From Pascua guehoae (lineage: Eukaryota; Basidiomycota; Tremellomycetes; Trichosporonales; Trichosporonaceae), in assembly GCA_001600415.1 (NCBI GenBank), contig BCJX01000008.1, forward strand, positions 1,289,494 through 1,353,493: 64,000 nucleotides of DNA. Direction: 5' to 3'. Below are positions 1-10,385 of this stretch, in pieces. A program made the translations under genes and the position numbers. How positions within the stretch are numbered: the first letter of the stretch is position 1; each line of letters opens with the position of its first letter. The notes under the pieces are model-generated. The model was given only the letters and a program-made list of their open reading frames with translations. It did no database searches and was not told where the DNA came from.

Positions 1-1668
1 CATGAAGACTTGGTCGTTTCAGAGGAGGACAACAAGCGCGTGCGGCGCAAGGCAGACATGTACTTTATGCCCTTTCTCTGTCTAATCTTTGGATTCCAAT
101 ACGTAAGTGCTCTATTGTTGACGAGGGTAAAATAAAATACAATAAATCGCTGACGACCGCAGCTTGACAAGATCTGCATCGGCTATGCCGCGGTCATGAC
201 TGGCTTCTTTACGGATAACGGCCTCACGGGCGACCAGTTTGCGTGGCTCGGCAGTATCTTCTGTAAGTTGACTACTGTGGCAACGCAGAGACTTGTGCTA
301 ACTTTGCCAGGGTTTGGCTACATGGTTGGATCGTATCCCATGATGTACCTTCTCCAGCGTCTTCCCCTTTCGGTGATCACTGCCATCAACGCGATTATCT
401 GGGGCACGATCCTGTGCCTCATGGCTGTGGGCAAGACGTTCAAGGGCCTCATGGCGATTCGATTGTGGGTGTTACAACAAGCAACTGTCTCTAGGCAGAT
501 TATTAACTCTGACAGCTTCCTGGGCATCTTTGAGAGTTCCATCTCGGCCGCGCTCATCCTGTACACGTCGCAGTGGTACAAGGCCCGTGAACAGGGCACC
601 CGCTCGGGCATCTGGCTCTCGTTCTCTGGCTCGGGCAATATTCTCGGTGGCGCCGTCGCCTGGGCGCTTGCCAAACGCGACACGGCAGGGACCCTTAGCA
701 TTCCCGGCTGGCAGGTTGTCTTCATCCTGTTTGGATGCTGCACCATCTTTATCGGTTTCCTCTTCCTCTTCCTCGTGCCCTCGTCCCCGGAAACGGCCTG
801 GTTCCTCAACAAGCACGAGCGCCAGATTGCCCTGCAGCGCGTCGGCAAAAACCACGCCATGAAGAACAACGAGGTATGGAGGTGGAACCAGGTCTGGGAG
901 GGCGCAAAGGAGCCTGTGGTAAGTTGTATCCCGCGCGTTGACAACGGGTCCCTGCTGACACAACCCACAGTGCTGGCTCTACTGCTTCATCGCCCTCATC
1001 AGCTCGATTCCCAACGGGGGCATCACCGTCTTCTTTGGCCAAATCATCAAGGGTTTTGGCTACGACACGTACGAAACTCTCCTTTTGGGCATGGCCAATA
1101 CCGTCGTCGCAGTCTACATCGTTGTCGGCCTCTGGCTCGGTGACAGGTTTAAGAACCGTCTTCTCATCGGTCTCATTCCACCCGCTATTTCCACCGTCGG
1201 TCTGCTCATGGTCTGGCTCCTTCCCACCGACCACAAGTCGGCCCGCCTCGGCGGATACTACCTTATTCTCACTTGCACCGTCGCCTACGGCGTCTCAACG
1301 TCCCTCCTTGCCACCAACGTTCACGGCCGCACCAAGAAGAGCGCCGTCAATGGGACCTACTTTTTCTTCTGTGAGCCCCCTCCCCCATATACATCTTCCT
1401 GGCAGCGCTGACCTCGGCAGTCTGTGCGGGCAACCTCATCGGTCCCCAGATCTTCCGCGCCAAAGACTACCCTCGCTACGAACCGGCTCTCGCTGTCCTC
1501 GTCGCCGTTAACGTCATGGTCATGATTTGCTTTGTCATGGTCTACCTCCTGTACAGGAGGGAGAATGCCAGGCGCGACCGCCTCCAGGCTACCACGGGCA
1601 AGATGGAGGTCGAGCCCGGAAACGACTTGACCGACGGCGAAAACCTCAACTTCCGTTACGTCCTCTAG
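1..1668 (+). CDS. MFS transporter, allantoate permease (Dal5) type, 5' partial
   Basis: Major facilitator superfamily carrier of the anion:cation symporter group; plasma-membrane uptake of a small organic anion is inferred, the substrate is unknown. The gene enters the window already in frame, so the N-terminus is missing. Six exons join without a stop: 1-102, 163-262, 311-464, 516-918, 971-1370 and 1421-1668, each with GT-AG borders and matching phase, giving 468 residues. Visible features are a charged pre-TM1 stretch followed by YFMPFLCLIFGFQYLDK, the TM4-5 motif FFLGIFESS, the loop YKAREQGTRSG and the central loop after VPSSPETAWFLNKHER, all usual in Dal5-like carriers. The protein ends in a short hydrophilic tail with FRYVL. 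A second carrier of the same broad group lies at 58664-60415 on the other strand. Confidence 0.85.
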
Positions 1669-2442
1669 ACGAACATTGCATCTTTGGGCAAAAAGTTGTA
1701 GAAGCAGTTGTAATTCCTTGACACCGGAGTAGGAAGCATCATAAGGAGAATGTGTAGGAAGCCACGCAGAGTGTAAAACATTCGTCTGCGCGCGAATGAT
1801 AGTCGCCTTTGCCCAGCTCTGCCAGAATATTGCATCCAAACACCAGCGCCCAGCGGCTGTTGTTTCCGACCTTGCCTTCGTGGACACCATTGCTGACCAC
1901 CTGACGGTCCACTCCCCACCCAGCCCCCGTTTCAAACCCCGTGTCCACACCTATCCGGACGACAAGCAAACCCGGCCCGCGATTCTATCATGGGCGCAGT
2001 GTCGCGGCCACCGCGCCTTGAGCAGGGCAGCAGTCCACCCGTCCGCCGGCCCAAGCAACGGCAAGGCCACAATGACCGCGCCGCTACGTTGGCACAAAGT
2101 CGGCAAAGACAGTGTACCCCCCCGCTGTCAGTTGCGGACAGAGACACGTCTCGCACAACATATTGGCCCGACCAGTCGTCCCAGTCAGTCAATCACGGAA
2201 TGAAATGTCGCCCACGAGGCGGAGATGTGAGCATACTACTGTTCCCCAGGCCACCAGCCTGCCCTCGAACGTGGTTTACGCCTTGCCAAGCCTGGATGCA
2301 GACTCGCCCAACGCGTCGAGGCCGTGAGAGGGAAGTGGCCGTTATGCTGGCATGTTGTGCTCTTGAGAGCCAAGAATGGCGTTAACTCGCGCTGACCATC
2401 CGACCTCCAGGGGCCCTTTACTCGTCCTGGCAGACATGGGCA
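1669..2442. other. Intergenic region, no supported gene
   Basis: Lies between the MFS stop codon and tRNA-Asp. Open frames here are short and overlap on both strands. No motif or consistent splice chain was seen. Confidence 0.4.
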
Positions 2443-2524
2443 TCTCTGTTCGTATATCGGTTTAGTATGCTCGCTTGTCACCTCAGTGTTCGCGGGAGAG
2501 CGGAGTTCGACTCTCCGACAGAGA
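2443..2524 (+). tRNA. tRNA-Asp(GTC) with 10-nt intron
   Basis: The acceptor TCTCTGT pairs fully with ACAGAGA and the T arm CGGAG/CTCCG is perfect with a TTCGACT loop. The anticodon arm is CTCGC, loop TTGTCA, then a 10-nt intron, then C and GCGGG. The intron sits between positions 37 and 38, the canonical place. The D arm contains GTATATCGGTTTAGTAT, shared with the Glu tRNAs at 17.5 and 34.3 kb. Confidence 0.88.
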
Positions 2525-3129
2525 GACTGTGTTTTACACACCTTTTTCACTGCCCGTCGCTGCCTCTGGTGCCCATGTTGCATCATCTTGCTCCCGCATT
2601 AACCTGTAGTCCCTGGCACCGGGGCCGTCTTGGCCGTGGGGAGGTTCTTTTCTGATGACGGCCGCCAAGTTGCGAGGGTGCAGCACGTTGCCGCTACGTT
2701 GGTGGTGGTGATGGAAATGGCAAAGTGGGCGGGGTGGGCGGAGCAATATCTGAGCACGTGTTTGTTGTGCAAGCTCTTTAATGTACTCCCCATGTCACCC
2801 AGACAGCTATGGTAATCGCGGACGAGGCTCTGAGCGGCTTGCTGTCACGCGGCGTCCCTCCTCACATACTAGTCGCCAACTCCTTGATCGCAGCGATGGC
2901 CAGCACGAAACTCGCAGAAAAGGTCATTTACATCCATGGGCCACAACGCTCAACGCTGCGTCAGACAGTCAATGCCTACAGAAATCCGTGTACAGAAGCA
3001 GAAAGAGCACACACTCGAGTATCTCGTACCTCGTCCCCCATTCGTTCCTACAGCGCGAGCATAGGCAGAGGACAGCCAGTGTCGTCTGCACGCCCGGCTC
3101 CGCCTCCATGGTCAAGGAAGGGCCGCCTC
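2525..3129. other. Intergenic region with one weak ORF
   Basis: An ORF from 2809 to 3135 on the plus strand (108 codons) starts with a reasonable-looking stretch (MVIADEALSGLL) and then becomes Arg/Ser/Pro rich. It converges on the minus-strand gene ending at 3130. No family is recognisable, so it is not called as a gene. Confidence 0.3.
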
Positions 3130-4459
3130 TCATGAGCTGAGAGCTTTGGATTGCGACGCCGGGGTGTCAGACGGGTGACTCTGGCTCCGTGCGGCCACGG
3201 GGGAGTCTGGGCTTGTGGGGCTGGGATCGTTGGTGTCATTGGTATCGTTGCAGTTGTCGACATCATTCGAGTCGTTGGAATTGTTGGGTTGGGAGTCGCT
3301 GGGATCTGGATCGCTGGAACCGCGGACATCGTCGGTAGGGACGCCTGTGGGACAGTTGTGGCTGTGGCTAGAGGCAGCGTCACCAGAGCCACTGGTGCCG
3401 ACGCGGAGAGCGTCGGGTATGGCCTGCCGGGGCTCTGTTGTGCGATGCGCGTTGGCGCTGGAGACATCCTGGTTGGTGTCTGTGCCATCCAGGCCGGTGT
3501 CCATGTCGACGTGCGACTCCGCGTCGGCCACTGCACACTGGTTCGAGTCGACCGTGGGTGAGCCCGGGACCTTGTCGACCAGACGCGACATGCGGCTCAA
3601 CAGCGACTGCGACCACGACTGCGAGCGGGTGCGCGTTGCGGTGGTGTCCGTCTTTTGTGTGCGCGCCGAGCCGGCGAGCGAGCGGGTGCGTCGTTTCGTG
3701 CGGGCCGTACTCGAGACTACCCTGGGACTAGCTGCAACGCCCACCGTGGCGCTGGGGGTTATACGGGCCATATCGGTTGCGTGTCTGGGGCCCTGGTATT
3801 CGTTGTCCACGGCCTTGCGATCCTCCCTCGCTGGCACCTTGCCCCGCCCGAGACTCCTTGCGCGCTCGACAAAAGAGGTCAAGGGCCGAGGCTTGAGAGG
3901 TGGACTTTGGGTCTTTTGGCTACCCTCCTGAGAGCCGACCTGGGTGCCGATTTGGATGCCGTGTGAATGGAGCTCTTGGAGAGGAGGACGCGTCTCGATG
4001 TCGGCGGTGAGGATACGGCTTGAGCGGACGTCGATTTCGGAGCGAAAGGGCTGCAGTGTTAGTGGTGGGCAGGTGGTTGACGATTTAAACGGCGGTTCAT
4101 GCAATCTTGAGCAATGCTGGCCCAAGAACGAAGTTGAGTTCTGTGCACCGCACATCCTTTAGGCGATTGTGCGCCTCTTGCCACCTCTGCAGCCCTTGAC
4201 AAGGGCCACCACCGCTCTCAAGCATGTTCCTAGATTCCCTCGAGAGATGACCACTCACGTCGTTCTCGTCAATACCCGCCAGCCACTCGTCGACTCCACT
4301 GCGCGAGACCACAAGGGTGGGGCCGGGCTGGACGTTCGAGGGTGTGAGGATCGGGATCGCATGGTTCAGTTTTGACACCGTGTTGCCATACACGCCAGAG
4401 GTTGATGGGTCGGTGCTGTGGACCTCAAATACGTCATAAAAGACGACTGGCGACGACAT
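3130..4459 (-). CDS. Hypothetical Ser/Thr/Asp-rich protein, two exons
   Basis: Not recognised. Exon 1 (4459-4259, 67 codons, ATG at 4459) encodes an ordered-looking N-terminus including VVFYDVFEVHS and GVDEWLAGIDEND. A GTGAGT donor follows, and a CACAG acceptor at 4141 restores the long downstream frame, giving 403 residues. The 118-nt intron is long for this genome, so the junction is only probable. The second exon is mostly low-complexity: a basic SQSWSQ region near the middle, then an acidic and Asn-rich repeat (NDSNDVDNCNDTND) and a Ser/Pro/Gln tail. This suggests an intrinsically disordered, possibly nuclear protein. No catalytic motif is visible. Confidence 0.5.
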
Positions 4460-6711
4460 TGCTGCTCTCGATATTAGCCAAACAGCGGCAATCGCCAGTT
4501 GTCAACTACTCACTTGTGTTGGCGGGAGGAAGCTCACTGTGGCCAGTAGAACAAAGCGTGGGGTCAAGTTGCTGGAGGGCGAACTGTATGTGACGTTTGA
4601 ATGTTTGGTTGTTTGAGAGGGGGTAGAGATATGCGAATAGTCACCCAGGTGAGTAGCGGTCGGCTCTGTCGTCTCGCAGTGTCCGTTTCCGCCCTTCATC
4701 CACCAAAGCGTGTCTCGCCGTAAACACTGCCGTTTCTGTCGCCATTGTTGGGCAGGGGTGGGGAGGCGGCCCGTGCGGCGTGGCGTTGGGGGGTCGTTTG
4801 CGTTTACCGTGCTCTGCCCCCGGGCCCCTCGGTGGCGTCGCAGAGCTCACGCATTGCATAGCCCTGTCTGTCGTATTGAGGAATGAGGGGGCTTACTCGT
4901 CGAAGGGGCTGGATGTGCGCCACAGAGGAGGGGACATGGGAGACTCGGGGTACGAGGGGTTGCTGGTGGGTGCGCGTCGTGGTGGCGTCGAGTGGCGCTG
5001 GCACATTTGTCAGGTGTTGCGAGACGGGGTGCGGCTTTATTCAGTAGTGTTGTGAGCATGGCCGGATTAGTAACAGCGCCGCTAGTATGAGTGGCAAGGA
5101 GGCTGAACGGGGGGTGAATATGAAGGCATGTTGTGAGCGAGGGTGGTCAGCTGCGCAAGATAAGGGGCGCGAGTGAGGAATGACTGACTGACAACTTTTG
5201 TTTGTTGGGGTTGAGAGAGTATAAACGACTGTCTGGATGTGAAACAGTGTTGGTTGGGGTCATTGGTAGGTGTTGCACCATGTCTGCACGGCACTCACGG
5301 TGGCGTTCACCCCATGGGGAAAGGTAGCTGGCGTCTGTGGGCGTCTGCGGACCTTGGACTCAACTTTTCACGGCGACAACGATGTCAACAGCCCCGTCAT
5401 CGTATGCAAGCTGACTTGACACGAAGCAGGAGCAAGAAGTGGACAATCGACTTTCCGACACCGGCTTTCCGACGCCGGCTTTCCTCCACCGACAAGCAGT
5501 GTTGAAACGCTGAAAGAAGGTTTGTAGGGAGCAAACCTTGGCATCGGGTGTTTGGAAGCAGGTGCAAAAGATCAGGCTGAAACTTCAAGCGTTTTGGCTC
5601 TTTGCTACAATTCCTATCACAACTTTCCAGTTAAGGTTTATAATGTGCGCCAAGACTGTAGCGAGATGCCATGTGACCCAAGTCTGCTGCCACGCGCTCC
5701 TGGACGACAGTTCGCTCTTGGCCGAGTCTGTTTTGATTGATCGATGGATTTTGAGAGCTTGCGGATCTTGTCAACAGGCTGCCGACCAAGGCTAAGACAC
5801 TCCCCATTTGCCACAGGCCCCCCACGTTTTTGCGCCAAAAGTCCACTCTGTTCACATCAACCATTCTCAGCCGTGACATGTCCATGATGCGAAACTGCCG
5901 AGCCTCGGTAACACCTCTTTCCCTCTCTGTGCAGGTTGCCATTGGTCAGCGAACATGACCTCCACAACAGAGACGGGTAGAAACAGACTAGGCCGCTGGT
6001 GCGGAGCGCTTGAAACAGCACTTAGTTTGCAGAAGCAGTGAGTTCAAAGTGTCGCAAATGCTCGCATCACTGGGTTGGGTGTCGTCGCAACTTCGGTACG
6101 TGGCTACGGCCAACCACAACTCCAAGGGCGGGCTCAAGACCAAGGACATCGCCACCAGCGCTACCCGTTGCTGCATCGGTAGCGACCAGCGCCTGTTGCT
6201 GCCCAGTGTGAACAAACCAGCGCGATTTGAGAAGTTCATGGTCTCTGATTTCTCCAATGAGGTGGCCGTAGTGGAACGATTGACAAGCGGATCAAGGATT
6301 CAGCAACAAGACATCAGAACGAAAGCGACGCCAGACGGAAATCACGAGATAAACAATGAGAGGACGACGGGAGCCCGAATCCAGTGATAGCATTATTCAG
6401 TCTGGTGCATGCATCGAGTACTTCCAACTTTGGAGAGAGAACAGCCACATGAGGTTGCGAGGGCGTAAAGCTGACAGATCGTGGGGTCGTGAGGTCGTAA
6501 TGCCGGGCGAGCGTTGGCCACGGCGGTCGGGTACGGTCCAGCCGGTCGCCATGACGAAATCCGGGCAGGCAAGTTGTACAGGCGGAATGGTGGTGATGGC
6601 GGCCTCGCCTCGGCCAACTCCAGATGTGGTGTCGCCGCGTCACACTCGGTGGACATTGTCTGGAGCCTGCCCAGACGCGCGACAAAAGGGCTCGGTTCAG
6701 TGGGTTGACAC
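4460..6711. other. Intergenic region, about 2.2 kb, no supported gene
   Basis: Several ORFs of 60-125 codons exist on both strands, for example 6058-6387 plus, but none shows a domain, codon bias or a splice chain that I can defend. No RNA gene was seen. Confidence 0.4.
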
Positions 6712-6927
6712 TCAGTGGGCGATGGTGTTGAGGACAATGTCGCCATACTTTGATATGTCCTTGGAAAGAGGCTGGTTTGTCGGTTTTGCGTGGCGGGCGA
6801 GGGCGAGCTCGACGGCGCGCTCCTGGGTATTGGGACCGGTGCGGAACTTTGACTGGAGGATGCGGAGGGCGAGCACATCCTGTGCCTTTGGCGCTTCGTC
6901 CATTTTGGCCGTCTTGGCTGTCAGCAT
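6712..6927 (-). CDS. Possible small protein, 71 aa
   Basis: Unrecognised ORF with balanced composition, ending GDIVLNTIAH and containing LALRILQSKFRTGPNTQERA. Two in-frame ATGs lie at its start (MLTAKTAKMDEAP). Its sense-strand upstream region is a pyrimidine-rich block made of a 32-nt C run, 12-nt CT repeats and a 15-nt C run. Such tracts also lie just upstream of other genes here. The function cannot be inferred. It could be chance, because GC-rich DNA leaves many open frames. Confidence 0.4.
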   Translation of the reverse strand: MLTAKTAKMDEAPKAQDVLALRILQSKFRTGPNTQERAVELALARHAKPTNQPLSKDISKYGDIVLNTIAH

Positions 6928-6964
6928 GACTACAACGACTCGAACCCAAGGAACGGGAAAGGCA

Positions 6965-6995
<31 letters not shown>

Positions 6996-7092
6996 CGGGG
7001 GGGGAGTCGCAGAGGAGTTGGAGAGGAGTTGGAGAGGAGTTGGAGAGGAGTTGGAGAGGAGTCGGAGAGGAGTCGGAGGGGGGGGGGGGGGG
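6965..7092. repeat. Poly-G run, 12-bp tandem repeat and second poly-G run
   Basis: Plus strand: 32 G at 6965-6996, one C, 8 G at 6998-7005, then about five copies of a 12-bp unit like GGAGAGGAGTTG (7012-7077, last copies with GTCG), then 15 G at 7078-7092. The complement is a C/CT-rich block about 40-170 nt upstream of the minus-strand ORF starting at 6927. The G runs could form quadruplexes, and their exact length may be unreliable in the assembly. Confidence 0.9.
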
Positions 7093-7392
7093 TGTTCATT
7101 CGGCTCGGGTATGGTTGTGCACGTACACGACCGCCCTGATGCAACCCCTCTGACCGGCACTCACAACTGCAAGAAGCTCAAACGCGACGGTGGCTTTGAG
7201 GCTGAGCGATCCTGTTTGTGCCTCTTCCTTCCCTGCTAGTCAGTCTACCACCGGCAAGACAAGTGACCATGGCGCAGGCACACACAGTCACCGCGCGCGT
7301 CGTCCAGTTACCAACCTTTGACGGGGATGAGGCGGCGGCGAATGATGCGGGCTGGCTTGTTAGCAATCAAGCATGCATGCACTCCAACACCG

Positions 7393-8034
7393 TTATTGCT
7401 CACCTTGGTCGGATGTGACGTCACGCGCGACAATGGAGTGGATGACGGCGCACCACGTCTGTTGAACCACGAGCAGCATCGTCTCCTTGTACAGTTTGCC
7501 GTCCACGTCGTCGAGGCTGTTCCACACATCGTGCACGAGGACGGGGTAGCATGGCGACTCGCCCGCGCACGCGTCGCGCATGGCGATCCCCATGTCGCGG
7601 ATCGTGTTGGCCAGCGCGGCGCTGGCGGCGTGGGCGGCCTCGGCGAGCCTCGCGTCGAGCTCGGTCTTGGACCCGGATCCAGCCCGCTGGCGCTGCGTGG
7701 CGCGCAGGATGAGTGTCGCGCGCCAGTGGTCGCTGATCCATGTCGAGCACGAGAGCCGCTCGCTGTACTCGATCAGCCGCCCAATCTTGGCCTCTTCTTC
7801 GAGCTGGCTCGCGCGGAAGCACGCCTCTTGCAGCGGCAGGCTGGGGTCTCGGGCCGACATGGTCAAGGAATCGAACGGGTTAGCGGTGTTGTCGTCGTAG
7901 GTGCCGGGGACGAGGTTTTGGGTGAGTGCGAAGCGTGCAAAGGTGAGAAGGAAAAGAGAGAGAAAAAAGACGAGTGCGGAGAGAATGGTCCCTGCGCATG
8001 CAGACACTTTGTGGGAACAGAAGCGTCCGAGCAT
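7393..8034 (-). CDS. Hypothetical membrane-anchored protein
   Basis: Unrecognised. The first ATG of the frame is at 8034 (codons before it open only with TTG). Residues about 13-35 form a strongly hydrophobic segment (TILSALVFFLSLFLL) that would be a signal anchor or signal peptide. It is followed by ALTQNLVPGTYDD and a soluble, Ala/Arg/Glu-rich helical region with Cys residues (ERLSCSTWISDHW, RDACAGESPCYPVL). The frame stays open for 213 residues and ends DVTSDQGEQ. A GGTGAG donor overlaps the last codons, so the true C-terminus may lie in a further exon. It may be a type II membrane or secreted protein; no family was identified. Confidence 0.6.
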   Translation of the reverse strand: MLGRFCSHKVSACAGTILSALVFFLSLFLLTFARFALTQNLVPGTYDDNTANPFDSLTMSARDPSLPLQEACFRASQLEEEAKIGRLIEYSERLSCSTWISDHWRATLILRATQRQRAGSGSKTELDARLAEAAHAASAALANTIRDMGIAMRDACAGESPCYPVLVHDVWNSLDDVDGKLYKETMLLVVQQTWCAVIHSIVARDVTSDQGEQ

Positions 8035-8061
8035 GCACAGGACCAGGCGCAGCGGAGCCAA

Positions 8062-9404
8062 TATGTGTCATGTCGTCGAGGAGGAGGGAGGGAGGATGTG
8101 CTGTCGATTGTGTGCACGGTGCACGAGGAGAGAGAGAGGGCAGAGTAGTGTTAATGTTGAGTGTCTGAGCGTAAAAAAGAGGCAAGGCAAGGCAGTGTGT
8201 CCTTGTTTGCGTGTTTTGCGTCGGGGGGCGTTACCCCGCAACTGTGCGACCCCGTGACCGCGACGAGGCACCACCACAGTCTCCGCACCCCTCTTGTCCC
8301 CTGGCGACGGAGAGTGCGACGGAACTGACTGTGGGTTGCAATGCTCGTTATCCATCCAAAGGTTATACTCAACTCTGGTACCTGTTGGAATGCATACCTC
8401 ACTTTTACCACCCTTGTTCCTGGGCCGCGGCCTTGCTGGTGGTGCCGTTACGCCCGGCTCGGAAGCAATTTGGTACACAAACAAGAGGGCCGGGGGTCAG
8501 GCACGGAGTGGGGGTACCTTGGACCCCACGTTTCATGACTCCAACCCACATGACAAGGCGAGTTGTCAATTAGCCCAACTGATGAACGCTCTCCACACGC
8601 GGTCCTTGCACAGGAGCGGCCGCCGCGTCACACAATGGAACAAAGGAGTGAGCACGGGGGGGATCGTGACGCCACCAGAGTCCCGGGGATCTGGAAGCCC
8701 TACTGGCTGAGCTTGCACCCAGCTCGGCCGAAGCCGTCCAGTCCACTGCAGACTGCGCGCACCCAGCATGGGAACAGGCATGCCGCATTCCGATAGACGT
8801 TGTGAGGTCGCGCCGACCTGCCCAGCGTGGACGTTGATGATATCATGTGCTCAAGACCCAGCCCCAACTGGAAGGTGGCGCTTCTGTGCTCTTCCTCCAG
8901 GCAGTACCTCTGCGCCTCTTATCCATAGCGCAGGTTGCCATTGCCTTCCGGACCATGATTACGAGAGTGTCATGACCATGAAGTCCCACCGTCCAGTTCC
9001 AGGCGCGCACGGAACACCTTGAGACTGCTGCGCGCTCGAGCCTCATAGTCGCAGTCAAATTACCTTCCAAATGTACCTGTACCCCAAAGGTGTCCTAATT
9101 CTCGAGAGGTTAGACTCTGCAGATTTGCTGCACGAACATGTGTGGCAGGTCGCTGAGAGTGGGTATTGTTGCATTGAGCGAGGTGTAGCGTTATATTTGG
9201 CCACCTCCGTCCAACGCCACACGACGTGCTGTGCGCGTCACCACTGCCCCCGCCTCCACACCGATGGCACTGAGCGTGACATGTACCGACAGACAAGTGT
9301 CTCAACTCACTATGAGTGCAACATTCCAACAAAGCGCACCATTCCATCCTCAGGTACATGACCCATCTCGCTCTTGAGTCGTACTTAACCCCCTAAAATA
9401 TCAA
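8062..9404. other. Intergenic region, no supported gene
   Basis: Lies between the membrane-protein gene and tRNA-Arg. Only short overlapping frames were seen. Confidence 0.4.
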
Positions 9405-9501
9405 GGTCGCGTGGCCAAATGGTACGGCGTCTGACTACGAAGTTTTAAGCATCTAATGTGTTTGTGATCAGGAGATCGCGGTTTCGATCCCCGTCGTGAC
9501 C
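9405..9501 (+). tRNA. tRNA-Arg(ACG) with intron
   Basis: The acceptor GGTCGCG pairs with CGTGACC (one G-T). The anticodon stem TCTGA/TCAGG encloses CTACGA, so the anticodon is ACG. An AT-rich intron of about 26 nt follows A37. The T arm has TTCGATC with a weak pair at the loop base. A T5 tract right after the acceptor (CCTTTTTGG) fits RNA polymerase III termination. Confidence 0.82.
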
Positions 9502-10385
9502 TTTTTGGCTTTCCCATGCATCAATGTGCATGCTGGACGTGTTCGACGCGTGTTGGAAGACTTGTTGTTGACTCGGGATGGGTTGGTTGTGGGCGTGGTT
9601 TGGCGTTTGCTAAGTGCCACAAGTGACGGTTGTCAGGCACGCCACAGTGTAGGTGTGGGTGTTGTTTTGCATTCGATACACGTCTGGTGCCACCTTATGC
9701 GCGCCATATCGCTTTGAAGACAGGGTTGGATGTGGTGCAACGTTAAGACCCACTCCCAGCGAGACCAGACTGTCGGCTCACCCTCAACAGGGCGGCCGCC
9801 CAAAACAGTGAGGCGGTCTGCCCTTCACTTCTCGAGGACGTGTACGATGATACCCAACAAGTCGCCTCCCGCGCCGAGGTCGACCAGCCGCCAAGGCCGT
9901 AAACAGCCCAAGTGTGGGCCAGTGCGACCTCGCTCGTCGCCCAAGATCTAATCTCAAACATCTCACATCTCGCCCCAGGTCAAGTCTCGGCAGCGACACT
10001 GCTGGGGTGTGCCCGTTCCCAGATCATGCCACTTGCCCCACATGTCCACCAACACACCAACCGGCTCTCTTGACGTGGGCGTGGCGCATTCGGTCCCAGA
10101 TGCCTCGCCCTGATGAAACCGACAGACATTTGATGGAGACACACGTATGACTCTTTCATTGCTGTCCATCTATTTACAGGTGCCGTCTGCTGTGCTATCT
10201 GCTGTCCCCCATCTGCGGCTCTCCAAGCTATCTGCTGTCTTATATACAACATGGCCCTTGCCTGCGGGTCGCCATGGACTTGTCGAGAACTACTTCAAAC
10301 CCAAACGTTCACTGCTGCGACTGTCGCACACCGCGCCTACCGTGTGCTCGCTCCCCCCTCGCTTCTAGGCCCCATTCGTAGGAGT
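9502..10385. other. Intergenic region, no supported gene
   Basis: Spacer between tRNA-Arg and the 3' end of the chromodomain gene. No coherent frame or RNA was seen. Confidence 0.4.

Noticed and set aside
6314..7160. ORFs over the poly-G and CT repeat (Pro/Leu or Gly/Glu repeats)
   Set aside because: They arise from the repeat itself and exist in several frames on both strands.
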